Positions 33,674-44,649 of a stretch of 64,000 bases of DNA are shown here, piece after piece. How positions within the stretch are numbered: position 1 is the first letter of the stretch; each line of letters starts with the position of its first letter. The notes below the pieces were generated by a model that did not search any database, was not told the origin of the DNA, and was given only the letters and a program-made list of their open reading frames with translations. This DNA is from Mantis religiosa (lineage: Eukaryota; Arthropoda; Insecta; Mantodea; Mantidae): contig CM060953.1 in assembly GCA_030765055.1 (NCBI GenBank), forward strand, positions 16,170,244-16,234,243, given 5' to 3'. The translations under genes were made by a program, and so were the position numbers.

Positions 33674-34964
33674 CTAGAGCTGATAAATAAAAAATGATCA
33701 CAACTTTGTTTTTTTGACAACTTACCCTTACTCATCCTCATAATTTTGATGGTCCTTCTCAAAATAGTCTCTCCTGAATGCGATGCACTTGTCCCAGCTT
33801 TTCTGCCAGGCTTCAAAGACATGCTGGAAACAACTTTTGAGAGATCCTTCAAAATCGCCTCCGCAGCCTTCACCACTGCTGCTGATGAAGGCGTTTCTTC
33901 AAGTTAGGGAATTAAAAAGAGTCACACGGGGGTTAAATACGGACTATAGGTAGGGTGAGCGATACACTTTGTTTATTTTTGCAAGATATTCAGCAACAAC
34001 ATTGGCAATATGCGACCGCGCATTATCATGGTGCAGCATCCAGCCTGCTTCACGGAAATGTGGTCTTTTCCGCCTGATGTGGACTTGCAATGTTTTCAGG
34101 ACATCCCTCTGGTATTACCCAGTTACTGATGTGTGTGCAGGTACAACTTGCTCATAAACCATTCCATGAATATCAAAGAATTAGAACACCATAACTTTCC
34201 CAGCAGAAGCAACCACTTTTGCTTTTTGGGCGGATGGTATTGAAGGAGATTTCCACACTGAGCTTTGCTGTTTGCTCTCAGGATCAAAATGATGTAGCCA
34301 AGTTTCATCAGCAGTGATTGCTTTTGAAAGCAACTCCGTATTTTCTTCTAACATCAACTTTAACTGCATGCGAATGTCCTTTTGTTCAGGAATCAACAGT
34401 CTTGGAATCCATTGCGCACAAACACGTTTCATGTGTAATGTTTCTGTCACCAACGTGTGGGTGGCAACCAATGAAATGTTCAGTACTTCAGAAAGTGATC
34501 TTAAGGTAATTCGTCGATCCCCTCTCACAATGGCAGCAGCAATGTTGATGTTTTCTTCCGTAAGAGCAGTAACTGGAGCACCGGGTTCACCTTCCCTTGA
34601 AATTGATTGTCTCCCCTCTTTAAACATTTTAAACCACCTTCGTGCTGTACTGTAGGGAAGAACAGACTCTCGATGGGCCTCCTGTAACATTGTATAGGCC
34701 TCAACTGAAGATTTGTTGAGACGAAAGCAGAATTTCAAAGCCGCATATTGTTCCTCACGTGTTACCTCCATTACAGCGGTAGGCGATACTGAACATGTCT
34801 GAACTTACCTGGTTCTCACAGGCGGGAACCAGGAGTACCAACAATGAAACTACTACGGCGTGTTTGTTTCACATTAAACTAACAGAATATAATAAGATTG
34901 GATTTTAGTGCGAAAAATTATGACCGTAAAGAACTTATGATCATTCTTGATTCAACAGCCCTCG
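33674..34964 (-). mobile_element. mariner, family A copy 3, full length (1,291 bp)
   Basis: TA at 33672-33673 and 34965-34966. The right end (5' of the gene) is GATTCAACAGCCCTCG; the left end is a decayed version. It keeps the N-terminal region missing from copies 1 and 2 and therefore serves as the reference for the deletion they share. Confidence 0.9.
33728..34771 (-). pseudogene. mariner transposase, full length but broken (family A)
   Basis: Open for 196 codons from ATG at 34771: MEVTREEQYAALKFCFRLNK (first helix-turn-helix), RRWFKMFKEGRQSI, RRITLRSLSEVLNI (second), CAQWIPRLLIPEQK (linker) and TADETWLHHFDPESK (first catalytic aspartate). A stop at 34181-34183 and later frameshifts break the rest; HHDNARSH-like and SPYLTP-like remnants stand for the second and third motifs, the latter with the aspartate altered. 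The C-terminus is readable to about 33728 in shifted frames. The start codon sits in the word ATGGAGGTAACAC, which is the left edge of the deletion in copies 1 and 2. Confidence 0.9.
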
Positions 34965-34966
34965 TA

Positions 34967-35449
34967 TACAGAGAAGTTCAGACAACTTTTGCCAGTAGGA
35001 AATTTCCCGGGTCAACTAGTTTTAAATATAAACAGAAATTTTAAATATAAGTCGGCGATACCAGAGCCCTTTTGGTCTTTTAATCATGAAATAAATCCGG
35101 AAGTTAAACAGTTAAAACAACTGAATGGATCGATAGATTTGATAGTTATGAAGAAAATATACATTTCGAAAATTAAAAATCCCGCGATGAATTCTGAATT
35201 ACTGCCAACAGATGCAGTAAATAAGTTTGTTTTTCTACAGTGGATGACAGCACGGTAGCGAGATATCTGTCGCTTACGGGTAGTGACCAAAATGTTACTC
35301 AAGCTGTCAGCTGAGGATGCGATGCAAACACTACGAAACCGGCTCCGGAGAATTCGACAAGTTTAAACGGATAAGTGACGTTGGTTACCAATTGTTTTAC
35401 TTTATTTATAATATTGTTATATATCTGCAATTCCATATTTGGTGCTATA
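34967..35449. other. unassigned DNA between two mariners
   Basis: An open frame at 34947-35258 has no recognised motif and overlaps a mariner end. No other feature supported. Confidence 0.45.
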
Positions 35450-35451
35450 TA

Positions 35452-36140
35452 AGAGGTAAGTCCAGAAAGTAAGCTCTGTTTGGTAATAAAATTAAATTGT
35501 GTACAGATACAGAAAAACTATTTATTGCATAAAATTCTACAATTCTGAAAGTACTTTTCCACATAACTGCCAAAATTGTGCACGCATTTTTCATAGCGAG
35601 GCACAAGTTTTTGTATACCATCTTCATAGAAGTTTGCCGCCTGTGTCTTCAACCAGCTAGAAACATTTTCTTTCAGCTCTTCATCACTGTTGAATTGTCG
35701 ACCGCCAAGGAAAGATTTGAGATGCAGAAACAGTTAAAAATCGCTTGGAGCGAGGTCAGAGCTAAACGGGCGGTGGTCAAACACGTCCCAGCCAAATCCC
35801 TGTAGGATGTTTTTCGTCGCATTTGCAGTGTGTGGTCGTGTGTTGTCGTGAAGAAGCACAACACCTTTTGACATCGCAAATTTGCCCATAAATTTCAATT
35901 GGTTTTACTTTCCTAGCTTTCAGAAAACGAATTACAGATCTGATTTCACAAGCAGCGGCATTTTCAATCAACACCGACATTGTAAACAAGCACAACAAAG
36001 CGTACATGGCTGACAGAGATCTCACAATGGCGCACGTTTCTTCTCCTTGATACAGAGCATCTACCGCGCTTGTGCGGAACTGCGATCGCAGCGCAGCAGG
36101 GGAGACACATTGAAACAGAACTTACTTTCTGGACGGCCTT
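35452..36140 (-). mobile_element. mariner, family B copy 2, internally deleted (about 690 bp)
   Basis: Termini share GTCCAGAAAGTAAG...TCTGTTT in inverted orientation (35460-35480 and 36112-36133). A TA is clear on the left (35450-35451) and eroded on the right. The interior keeps both ends of the transposase gene but lacks the middle. Confidence 0.85.
35518..35980 (-). pseudogene. mariner transposase with central deletion (family B)
   Basis: Begins at ATG 35980: MSVLIENAAACEIRSVIRFL and KARKVKPIEIYGQICDV form the first helix-turn-helix. The sequence then jumps straight to the region of the second catalytic motif (LLHDNTRPHTANATKN in a shifted frame), so the linker and the first catalytic aspartate are gone. 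Further on, a DLAPSDF-like third motif and QAANFYEDGIQKLVPRYEKC with YVEK complete the C-terminus, ending at a stop near 35518. A deletion derivative that could only move if supplied with transposase from elsewhere. Confidence 0.85.
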
Positions 36141-37111
36141 TGCATTATGCATTTTCGTGAATATTTATGTACACATTCCTGAATTTGGTGTTCTAGCACT
36201 CTCCCTTTTCCGTGCGATGACAGACCTAGAGGTCCAAATTTCCTAGGAGTACGCACAGGCTTTTGTTTATTGTGTCTGGAGAAGTCTGTTAGCGTACGCA
36301 CGGCCAAAGTCAATAATACATGCAGTGAATCACAGTGCAAACATGTTTGGAAAATTCTGTGGGCTTTATTGTGAAGTGAACCGCGATGTGTAGCTCCGCA
36401 CATTATGGGTATTTTAATTACATTTCGTTGGTCCTTTTTCAGCGTGTGCTCTTGTTGGGATGGGTATTTAATGGGCAATAGCTCAGGAAAACGATTGAAC
36501 CGCGCTGCTTCGACATTCTAGCTAGTCAGCCTGTCACTCATTCATGTGGTCGACCAGTCACTAGAAAACTTTAAATGGAAATAATTAAAGGCTCATTGCT
36601 GTGAATGAGGGGAAAAACTATAGTGCAACAATAAACCGGAAGGGTATCGCTCTACACTAGTCGTGTACTTAGCCTAACAGTGTGGTCGACCTCTAATTGT
36701 TGCAAACTATAACTAAAAATATGAAGGCGCAGAGACTAGATTAAAAAACAAATGAATTTTGCTTTAAGTTTGTCAGCTACTTTCAAATGTTTTACGAGGT
36801 AATAGTGTAGTAATTTGTCCCATTTACTCCAGCAGTTTAATTGCCTGCCATTATATTGAAAGTATGAGACCATACTCAAATCAATTTGACTAGAGAACAT
36901 AATGAAATAATCAGTTTTTATGAATATCCATTAAGTAGTTCTTGCCACCTAAATAACTTTAGAAAACGTAAACTTTTCAAATAAATTTCCCAACTCAATT
37001 CTATCATAGAGAGTTTTAAAAATAATTAACATAAAATGGCGCTAAAATATTTGATTACTTTCCCGTGTGTTTCACATAAATTTATTACAAATGAAACGGA
37101 CATATGTACGT
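36141..37111. other. unassigned DNA
   Basis: A minus-strand open frame at 36122-36478 has no recognised motif. 36500-37110 is AT-rich without structure that I can name. Confidence 0.5.
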
Positions 37112-37792
37112 CTTCCAACGTTGTCACTTCGGCCAATGATTGAAATGATGTTTAAATGAGTACAGGGTACATAGAGCTTAGAGTTGCCAGACATTCATCT
37201 TTCAGGATAAGGGAAAACCTCCAACGTTAAGTCATATCAGACGATGAATGAAATGATGTACAAATGAGTACAGAGTACAGAGAGCTTAGAGTTACCAGAC
37301 ATTCATCTTTCAGGATAAGAGAAAACCTCCAATGTTAAATCATATCGGACGATGAATGAAATGATGTTCAAATAAGTACAGCGTACAAAAATCTTAGAGT
37401 TACCAGACATTCATCTTTCAGGATACAGGAAAACCTCCAACGTTAAGTCATATCGGACGATGAATGAAATGATGTTCTAATGAGTACTGGGTACATAGAG
37501 CTTAGAGTTAACAGACATTCGTCTCTCAGGATAAGGGAAAACTTCCAACGTTAAGTCATATTGGACGATGAATGAAAGGATGTTCAAAAGAGTACAGGGC
37601 ACACAGAGCTTAGAGTTACCAGACATTCATCTTTCAGAAGACGAGAAAACCTCCAACGTTAAGTCATGTCGGACGATGAATGAAATGATGTTCAAATGAG
37701 TACAGGGTGCATAGAGCTTAGTGTTACCAGACATTCATCTTTCAGAATAAGGGAAAACCTCCAACGTTAAGTCATATCGGACGATGAATGAA
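37112..37792 (-). repeat. 108-bp tandem array (SINE-body satellite), array 2
   Basis: Seven units at an exact 108-bp spacing (TCATATCGG-type word at 37124, 37232, 37340, 37448, 37556, 37664 and 37772). The units are the same as in 1-660 and in the SINE bodies, in antisense orientation. Confidence 0.95.
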
Positions 37793-37850
37793 AGCCCTGG
37801 AAGACGGTCAGACCGACTGAGGTCCAAACTTGAGGCGTGAGGCAGATGCG
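37793..37850 (-). repeat. decayed SINE head attached to array 2
   Basis: Sequence after the last unit keeps the order of the antisense SINE head: CCTGG, then GACCGACTGAGGT, then AACT..TGAGGCGTGAGGCAGA. GTGAGGCAGA also appears in the heads at 39372-39641 and 41189-41418. Confidence 0.7.
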
Positions 37851-38992
37851 GGTGAATTTTTCATTATTTACCCTGAGCTAGATGGAGTATTAAGTTGTTT
37901 GTTAGAAAGTGATGGGTTAAGTCTGAAGAGAATATATGTGGGAAATAAAATGGAAAAGTTACCTGATGATGTTATTGCAATCAAAATTTTCGACTGAAAC
38001 ATCTGCAAAAGGATTTAAATGACTGTTGAACATTTTGGGAAAAGTTGAGAAGAGCAGAATGGCGGTATTAAAGAAGAATAAAACAAAACAAGGTGATCTA
38101 GTGGGTGTTTGGGTCTATAGATTAGGTAGGAAGGAATTTATGTTATATATTGTAAATATGAAATGTGAAAGTTGAACTAATGTAACGTTAAAGTTTTAAG
38201 GTATTTGCTCTACTCTCCTATTTGTAAAAATGTATGTGTAACTGTTTTTGTGTTGTGTGGCCACGAGGCACGCGTTTCAATCGCGGAATTTTAATAACAG
38301 CGTGCAGACTAATAATAACAGAGGCAGCGTTAAGCTTTGGCAGAGGGAATCGAATTCCGTTCTCCCGCGTGATTCGCAAAGGGCTATCAAACCTCAGACT
38401 TCACCTCGGCCCGATACGTTTATTGTAAAAGCCTGACGAAGATCACCATGCTGTAAAGTGCCCGGCACATTCCCCGCATTTGTGTCCGATTGAATTCCAG
38501 CTTTCTCCCCAACCCCTGCCTTTTTTTGTTTTGTTTTATCGGCCCCCAGCTTTGTTGTAGCTATCGACACACTGTGAAGATTATTACCCGAGCGTACTTA
38601 CTAACTTCCTCCCTCACGGATTAAAACCCTCCCGCCTACCAGCTTTTTCTAGGATTAGGTGCTGTTTTTACTTGTAATTCCGCGTCTGGTTTCATAGAAA
38701 AACGAATTACGATTGTCGATATGGACTGTCAATGTCGGAAACATGACGACAAACTTCAACAAACAGATGGATTTATCTAACACATGCAGAGCGCTTCGTT
38801 AAAAGTTGTTCATGTCAGACTAAGTGTAAACACAGTTTACTCTACTAAAACTACTACATCTAGGATTTAAGACACAATTTTATAAGTGCCGTTTAATTAT
38901 TAGGTCCTATAGGAGACACTTTCGTATTGAAGTACTACAGTATTATTATAGTAATCGTTTTTCTATCAAAGTATGTATAACTAGACATAAAT
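37851..38992. other. unassigned DNA
   Basis: About 1.1 kb. 38240-38660 is comparatively GC-rich, with short overlapping frames (38234-38436) that match nothing I know; it could be unique host sequence. No element ends seen. Confidence 0.45.
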
Positions 38993-39179
38993 CAAAAGCT
39001 GTTAAGTAAAGAATGGTCATAATTTTTTACGGTCATAATTTTTCGTAATAAAATTCAATCTTATTACATTCTGTTAGCTTAATGTGACACAAACACGTCG
39101 TAGTAGTTTCATTGTTGGTACTCCTGGTTCCCACCTGTGAGGACCAAAGAAGTTCAGTAATATTCAGTATCGCCTAGCG

Positions 39180-40524
39180 CTACAATAGAAATAACACGCG
39201 AGGAACAATATGCGGCTTTGAAATTCTGCCTTCCTCTCAAACAAATCTTCAGTTGAGGTCTATACAATGTTACAGGAGGCCTATGGAAAGTCCTTTATTC
39301 CCTACAGCACACCTCGAAGGTGAATTAAAATGTTTAAAGAGGGGAGACAATTTCAAAGGAAGGTGGACCCGTTTCTTTTCTTTTTTCCTTTGTTTTATTT
39401 ATTTTATCTTTAATTTTACGTTCTCCAACGATGTCATATCGGACGGTGAATGAGATGGTTGAAAATATGCTCAAATGTGTCCAGGGTCCATGGAGCTTAG
39501 AGCTACCCGAAATTTGTCTTTAAGGATAAGGGAAACCCCTGGAAAAAACCTTATCCAGGTAGCTCAACCCGACCGAGATTCGAACTCGGGAACTCTTGAA
39601 CGTGAGGCAGACACGCTACCATCTACGCTACCGAGGTGAGCGGTGGACCCGGTGCTCCTCTGACTGCTCTTACGAAAGAAGACATCAACACTGCTGCTGT
39701 CATTGTGAGAGAGGATCGACGAATCACTTTAAGATCACTTTCTGAAATACTGAACATTTCATTGGGTGCCCCCCACACGTTGGTGACAGAAACATTACAC
39801 ATGAGACGTGTTTGTGCGCAATGGGTTCCAAGACTGTCGATTCCCGAACAAAAGAACATTCGCATGCAGTTAAAGTTGATGTTAGAGGAAGATCCGGAGC
39901 TTCTTTCAAACGTAATCACTGCTGATGAAACGTTACTTCATAATTTTGATCCTGAGAGAAAACAGCAAAGCTCAGTGTGGAAATCTCCTTTATCACCAAC
40001 CTCGCAAAAAGGAAAAGTGGTTGCTTCTGCTGTGAAAGTTATAGTCATCTCATTCTTTGATATTCATGGAATGGTTTATCAGCATGCTGTACCTGCACAC
40101 ACATCAGTTACTAGACAATACCACAGGGATGTTCTGAAAACATTGCAAGTCCATATCAGGCGCAAAGATCACATTTCCGTGAAGCAGGCTGGATGCTGCA
40201 CCACGATAATGTGCGGCCGCATATTGCCAATGTTGTTGCTGAATATCTTGTAAAACTCAGTGTGAAGTGCATCCCTCAACCTCCCTATAGTCCGGATTTA
40301 GCCCCATGTGACTTTTTTCTATTCCCTAACTTGACAAAATGCCTTCGTGGGAGACATTATCCATCATCAGAAGCAGTGGTGAAAGCTGCGGAGGCGATTC
40401 TGAAGGATTTCTTAAAAATGGTTTCCAGCATGTCTTTGAAGACTGGCAGAAACGCTGGGACAAGTGCATTGCATTCAGGGGAGACTATTTTGAGAAGGAC
40501 CATCAAAATTATGAGAATGAGTAA
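39180..40524 (+). pseudogene. mariner transposase, broken by SINE and frameshifts (family A)
   Basis: The first helix-turn-helix is recognisable as EITREEQYAALKFCLPL just after 39186 but has lost its start codon (ATAGAAATAAC in place of ATGGAGGTAAC) and frame. After the SINE, an open stretch gives ALTKEDINTAAVIVREDRRI, TLRSLSEILNISLGAPHT, CAQWVPRLSIPEQK and TADETLLHNFDPERK (first catalytic motif, Trp changed to Leu). A frameshift near 40170 precedes LHHDNVRPHIANVV and PYSPDLAPCDFFLFPNL. The C-terminus WQKRWDKCIAFRGDYFEK is read in another frame, to 40524. Confidence 0.9.
39372..39641 (-). mobile_element. tRNA-derived SINE inserted in a mariner
   Basis: Flanked by GGTGGACCCG at 39362-39371 and 39642-39651. 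Antisense copy: T-rich tail on the left, body in the middle (TCATATCGGACGGTGAATGA, GTCCATGGAGCTTAGAGC), tRNA-like head on the right with the antisense B box GATTCGAAC near 39572 and the antisense A box near 39622. At 270 bp it is the longest intact copy here. Confidence 0.93.
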
Positions 40525-40576
40525 AGGTATGTTGTCAAAAAAAATTGTTATCATCCTTTATTGAACAGCCATCGTA

Positions 40577-41090
40577 GAAGGCCACTATGCAGTCTGATAC
40601 AAAATATCATGAATATATTCTTCGCAAAAATTAAAGGCGTATGAAGGCGGGCCGTACTGCAGACTCCAGCTAACCTTAAGCTTGCCCCTCCTATCAGCGC
40701 TCCCGTATGTTGTACTGTAATTTAACAAAACATACGCACGATAAAAAAAAACAACATCGCATTACAAACATAGAAACGCTATGAAAACTGTGAACATTAA
40801 ATTTGTGAATATCAATTTCAAATAACAATGTGCAGTTGTGTGGAGTAATAAATTTCATAAAGTGAAATTAATTCATTTTGACTTAATTTCCCAATTCCCT
40901 AAATTATTTAATTTAATAATAATGTGTTAAATATTCATAATTCAATTTTAAATACCTTATTATACAGTGCGATCCATATAAACCTGAACCATTTCAATAT
41001 GCCATAACTTTGGAGCCAATAATAGGACACACGTACAACTTTGATAGAATGTAAGACACAATTAGTAGATTACATTACACTATTTACATC
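40577..41090. other. unassigned DNA, partly 3' flank of a Tc1-like element
   Basis: 40960-41090 probably belongs to the 3' untranslated end of the Tc1-like transposon whose stop codon is at 41091-41093, but no terminal inverted repeat could be fixed. The rest is AT-rich without structure. Confidence 0.4.
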
Positions 41091-41188
41091 TCAGAGAAAA
41101 TGTTGGAAGTATCCTCCACCAGCATCTATACATGTTTGTACTCGTCTCGCCATATTCTCTGAAGGTTTACGGAGAGTATCCTCCCCAT

Positions 41189-41418
41189 CTTTTTTAACTT
41201 ACGCCCTCTAACGTTAAGTCATACCGGGTTGTGAATAAATTGAGTGAAATGATGCTCAAATGAGTCCAGGGTCCATGGAGCCTAGAGTTCTCTGACATTC
41301 GACTTGAAGGATAAGGGAAAAAAAACCTTATCAAGGTAACTCAGCCTTACCGAGATTCGAACTCGGGACTTTTTCAACGTGAGGCAGGCATGCTATCATC
41401 CACGCTATCGGGGGAGGC
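41189..41418 (-). mobile_element. tRNA-derived SINE inserted in the Tc1-like transposase
   Basis: Near-identical flanks TATCCTCCCCAT (41177-41188) and TATCCTCACCA (41419-41429). Antisense orientation: body with TCATACCGGGTTGTGAATAA and GTCCATGGAGCCTAGAG, then the head with the antisense B box GATTCGAAC near 41353 and GTGAGGCAGGCATGC. Confidence 0.9.
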
Positions 41419-41594
41419 TATCCTCACCAATGTTATTTATTTCGTTCGAATGGATTCCTTGAGAACATCAATTGTCCGTGGCCTATTCTTGTACATTCTA
41501 TTTTTTAGATATCCCCACAAGAAAAAATCCGGTGAGGTTAGGGCAGGGGATGTGAGGAGCCACAGAGGTCTTGAGACTATTCGATTATCAATGA

Positions 41595-42364
41595 AACTGG
41601 TTACAAGTTCCGTGGTGTTATTAGATGTATGGCACGTTGCTCCATCTTGCTGGAAATAACCTTCTCTCAATTCAGTATCATCCAGCTACTCCACAAATGT
41701 CTTGAAGATAACCATATAAACTTAAGTGTCTACAGTCGTGTCAAAGAAACTGGTTAAAAGTTCTATGGTGTCATTAGCTGTATGGCACGTTGCTCCATCT
41801 TGCTGGAAATAACCTTCTCTCAGTTCAGTATCATACAGCTGCTCCACAAATGTCTTGAAGATACCTATATAAACTTCAGTGTCTAAAGTCGTATCAAAGA
41901 AAATGGTTACAAGTTCTATGGTGTCATTAGATGTAGGGCACGTTGCTCCATCTTGCTGGAAATACTCTTTTCTCAATTCAGTATCATCCAGCTGCTCCAC
42001 AAATGTCTTGAAGATACCCATATAAACTTCAGTGTCTACAGTCGTATCAAAGAAAATGGTTACAAGTTCTATGGTGTCATTAGATGTATGGCACGTTGCT
42101 CCATTTTGCTGGAAATAACCTTCTCTCAGTTCAGTATCATACAGCTGCTCCACAAATGTCTTGAAGATACCCATATAAACTTCAGTGTCTACAGTCGTAT
42201 CAAAGAAAATGGTTACAAGTTCTATGGTGTCATTAGATGTGTGGCACGTTGCTCCATCTTGCTGGAAATAACCTTCTCTCAGTTCAGTATCATACAGCTA
42301 CTCTACAAATGTCTTGAAGATACTCATTAAACTTCAGTGTCTGCAGTCGTATCAAAGAAAATGG
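41595..42364 (-). repeat. 153-bp in-frame tandem repeat of a transposase active-site segment, 5 copies
   Basis: TCCATCTTGCTGG recurs at 41641, 41794, 41947, 42100 (one substitution) and 42253: exactly 153 bp, or 51 codons. On the minus strand each unit encodes MGIFKTFVEQLYDTELREG, then YFQQDGATCHTSNDTIELV, then FFDTTVDTEVY. Three units stay in one open frame of 150 codons (42174-41722). Confidence 0.97.
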
Positions 42365-42912
42365 GACCAACGATCCTGGAAGCTGACACCGCTCACCAGC
42401 ATGCAGTGGGGTCTCGTGGATCACATGGGGGTTTACAGCAGCCCAATATATGTTGTTTTGTGTGTTTATGTAGCGTGACAGATGAAACCATGCCTCAACT
42501 ATAAACCACGTTACGGAGAGAATGTCTGGACGTGGAATAAGAGTGCCCTAAAACCATCGACAGTAACTGATTCGTCTATCATAATCTGCTTCTTTCATTT
42601 GTTGCACCATATACACTCTGTAAGGTCGCAGCTCTTTGACATGTTCCATATGAATACCCTGATTCCTGACTCAATCGACACAACGATTTGTTTGGAGAAT
42701 TCAATAGCCTTCTGCGAACATCTGTAACAGATGACGGTCTATGTTTTCCACTCTCACTAATGAGTATACCAGTTGTCTCCAGCTTTCTTACGAGCGATAA
42801 ACATCGGAACATCGCGTACATTAAATTCTCTTTCAAATTCCCGTTGTGTTGTTACCAAGGAATTTGTCTTCCAATAAGTTTTCAAAATATAAACACACTC
42901 TCGTAGTGATTA

Positions 42913-44084
42913 CAAGGGGATGCTGTAAATTTTAATTATCACCCTTTAAAAAGTGTGCTTCTGAATACCTTGATTGTAGAAGTCTGCCAAATTCGCTTTA
43001 AACCACTCTTCGCCTTCCTTAATGACCTCATTTATTGTCAAATCGGCGACCACACACAGGTTCTTCGTTTCCGGGAGCAAGAAAAAGTCACTTGGTGTGA
43101 GATCGGGCGTATAAGTAGGATGCTGTAAGCTTTCAAAGCCACATTCACTTGTTTTGTCAACTACAATTTGAGATGAATGAGCTGGTGCATTGTCAGACAG
43201 AAGACGAACAACTTTGGAGAGCATACCGCGTCGTTCCTTAATCAGAGCTGCTCGTAACTTGTCCAGAATATTGCAGTTATATCTGCCAGTAATGGTTTGA
43301 CCCTTGGCAAGATAATCTGTAAGGATGAACTCCACGACAGTCCCAGAAAACTGAAAGCATGGCTTCCCCAGCTGACTTTTGTACCTTTGCCTCTTTGGGA
43401 GAGGGGAATCGGAAAGTTTCCATTCCATGCTTGTGGTTTTTGTCTCTGGATCTACTGATAGATCCAAGATTTATCCATGGTTACCAGACGATACAAAATC
43501 ATCTCCATCCTTTCTCAACAGCATCAACATCTGTCTCGAAAGTTCACGCCGTGTTTGCTTTCGGAAAGGGGTTAGCAAACGTGGAACCCACCGTACAGAC
43601 ACCTTAGACATGTGCAGTTCGTCCACACACTACCATAACTAAGATGTGTCTCATTCATGATCATTTGGATCGTTGCTCGTCTGTCTTCCAGTATTAAACA
43701 CTACACTTTCTTCACTGTGACAGCTGACGGTCTACCAGCTCTTGGCTCATCTGTCAGGGACATGTGACCAGTTTGAAAATTCCTTTTCCACCTCACAATA
43801 GTGTCATACGATGGGCAATCATTTCCATAAACAGCCGTCATCTCATCATGGATGTCCCGGGCAGGTTAGCCCTTCAAATGGAGGAAGTTGATGACACTAC
43901 GAGCCTCAATTTTCTTCAACTTACACCTCAGTCACTTCTGGCACTCACTAAAAAAATACAAATGACTCAAATCACTGGAACTATCACCATTATGTCCCGA
44001 GTGATCAATGATGGCACTGAAAAATTTTCATCACTCTAGGATAAAGTCTACCGTGTGATAATTAAAACTTTAAGACACCCTTCG
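42913..44084 (-). mobile_element. mariner, family E copy 1 (1,172 bp)
   Basis: TA at 42911-42912 and 44085-44086. Termini are inverted: left AAGGGGATGCTGTAAATTTT then AATTATCACCC, right GTGATAATTAAAACTTTAAG then ACACCCTTCG. It lies directly against the N-terminal end of the Tc1-like transposase, which it may have interrupted. Confidence 0.88.
42946..43925 (-). pseudogene. mariner transposase, decayed (family E)
   Basis: Reading minus: KLKKIEARSVINFLHLKG, then HDEMTAVYGNDCPSYDTIVR with WKRNFQTGHMSLTDEPRAGR, the first DNA-binding region. A linker remnant (RWVPRLLTPFRKQTRREL) follows in another frame. The open stretch 43467-42946 holds LSVDPETKTTSMEWKLSDSP, ILDKLRAALIKERRGMLSK, LLSDNAPAHSSQIVVDK (second catalytic aspartate) and TYTPDLTPSDFFLLPETK (third), 34 residues apart. 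The first catalytic motif is destroyed: a stop lies immediately before LDLSVDPE. The C-terminal FYNQGIQKHTF ends at a stop at 42946. Confidence 0.87.
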
Positions 44085-44419
44085 TACTGCATGTTGCTGC
44101 TATGAATACATATTTATGACTGTCAACTTTTAAAAATTGTCAGTGTTGACAAATTCTTCTATAGCCACTGAGATCACCAAAGAAATTTCTACATTCTACG
44201 ATCTTTCAAAGGGAAGTTGTGGCCTGTTAAAGTGGTTCAGGTTTATATGGATCGCACTGTATATTCTTTTGTACTTTATTACATTTTTATGTCTATTTCT
44301 AAATTTTATGTTACTATAGTTTTGCAGAAGCTTTATTAACAGTGAAGTATTCTTCATATTTAAGTTTAATTTATGAGTCACTATGTTTACACTCAACTTC
44401 ACTTACTTGTTGTATAATT

Positions 44420-44457
44420 GAAACGTTTTCAAGATCATTCGATCTCATCCTCAGCTG
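44420..44457 (-). ncRNA. candidate hammerhead-ribozyme core in the Penelope terminal repeat (3' copy)
   Basis: On the minus strand the order CTGAGGA, a short hairpin AGATC-GAAT-GATCT, then GAAA and a palindromic AACGTT matches the core CUGANGA - stem II - GAAA - short stem III known from Penelope-like terminal repeats. Stem I pairing on either side of the core is weak beyond the first pair, so the motif may be degenerate or chance. Confidence 0.35.
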
Positions 44458-44649
44458 TTTAGTGACTAAATGAACCTTCCTTTTCTTCCACTACTACGGA
44501 GCTCCGATCACTCTGCCATCTGGTGTTAGGGGCACTAAGTTTTAATACTTCATTTAATGCCGGGATTTCAAAATTTATAACTTTATCACGGTTTTTGTTT
44601 ATGAATACTTTTCCCCAAATATCCAATTCTATGGGTGTACTTACAGATT

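Larger units (their letters stand above)
38993..40574 (+). mobile_element. mariner, family A copy 4, interrupted by a SINE
   Basis: Right end CCTTTATTGAACAGCCATCG next to TA (40575-40576); left end AGCTGTTAAGTAAAGAATGG with a mutated TA. Without the 280 bp added by the SINE and its target duplication, the element would be about 1.3 kb, the full length for the family. Confidence 0.9.
41091..42905 (-). pseudogene. Tc1/mariner-superfamily transposase (HTH plus DDE_3), with internal repeats
   Basis: Reading minus from 42905: SLVTTQREFEREFNVRDVPM (DUF4817-like helix-turn-helix), RPSSVTDVRRRLLNSPNKSL, then VEAWFHLSRYINTQNN, where the usual DEAWF has valine for the first catalytic aspartate, then NPHVIHETPLHAGERCQLPG. 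The segment with YFQQDGATCHTSN (second catalytic aspartate) is repeated five times (42364-41595). RIVSRPLW, SPDFFLWGYLKNRMYKNRP and TIDVLKESI follow. A SINE interrupts the end, after which MARRVQTCIDAGGGYFQHFL leads to the stop. The DGATCHT and GYLK motifs mark the insect DDE_3 lineage, not DD34D mariner. Frames are broken in several places. Confidence 0.85.

Noticed and set aside
38234..38436. Possible host exon in a relatively GC-rich patch
   Set aside because: Two overlapping frames of about 60 codons, no recognisable domain and no convincing splice sites could be paired.
41953..42330. Plus-strand 125-codon repeat protein
   Set aside because: It is the complement of the 51-codon transposase repeats on the minus strand, which carry the recognisable DDE_3 motif.
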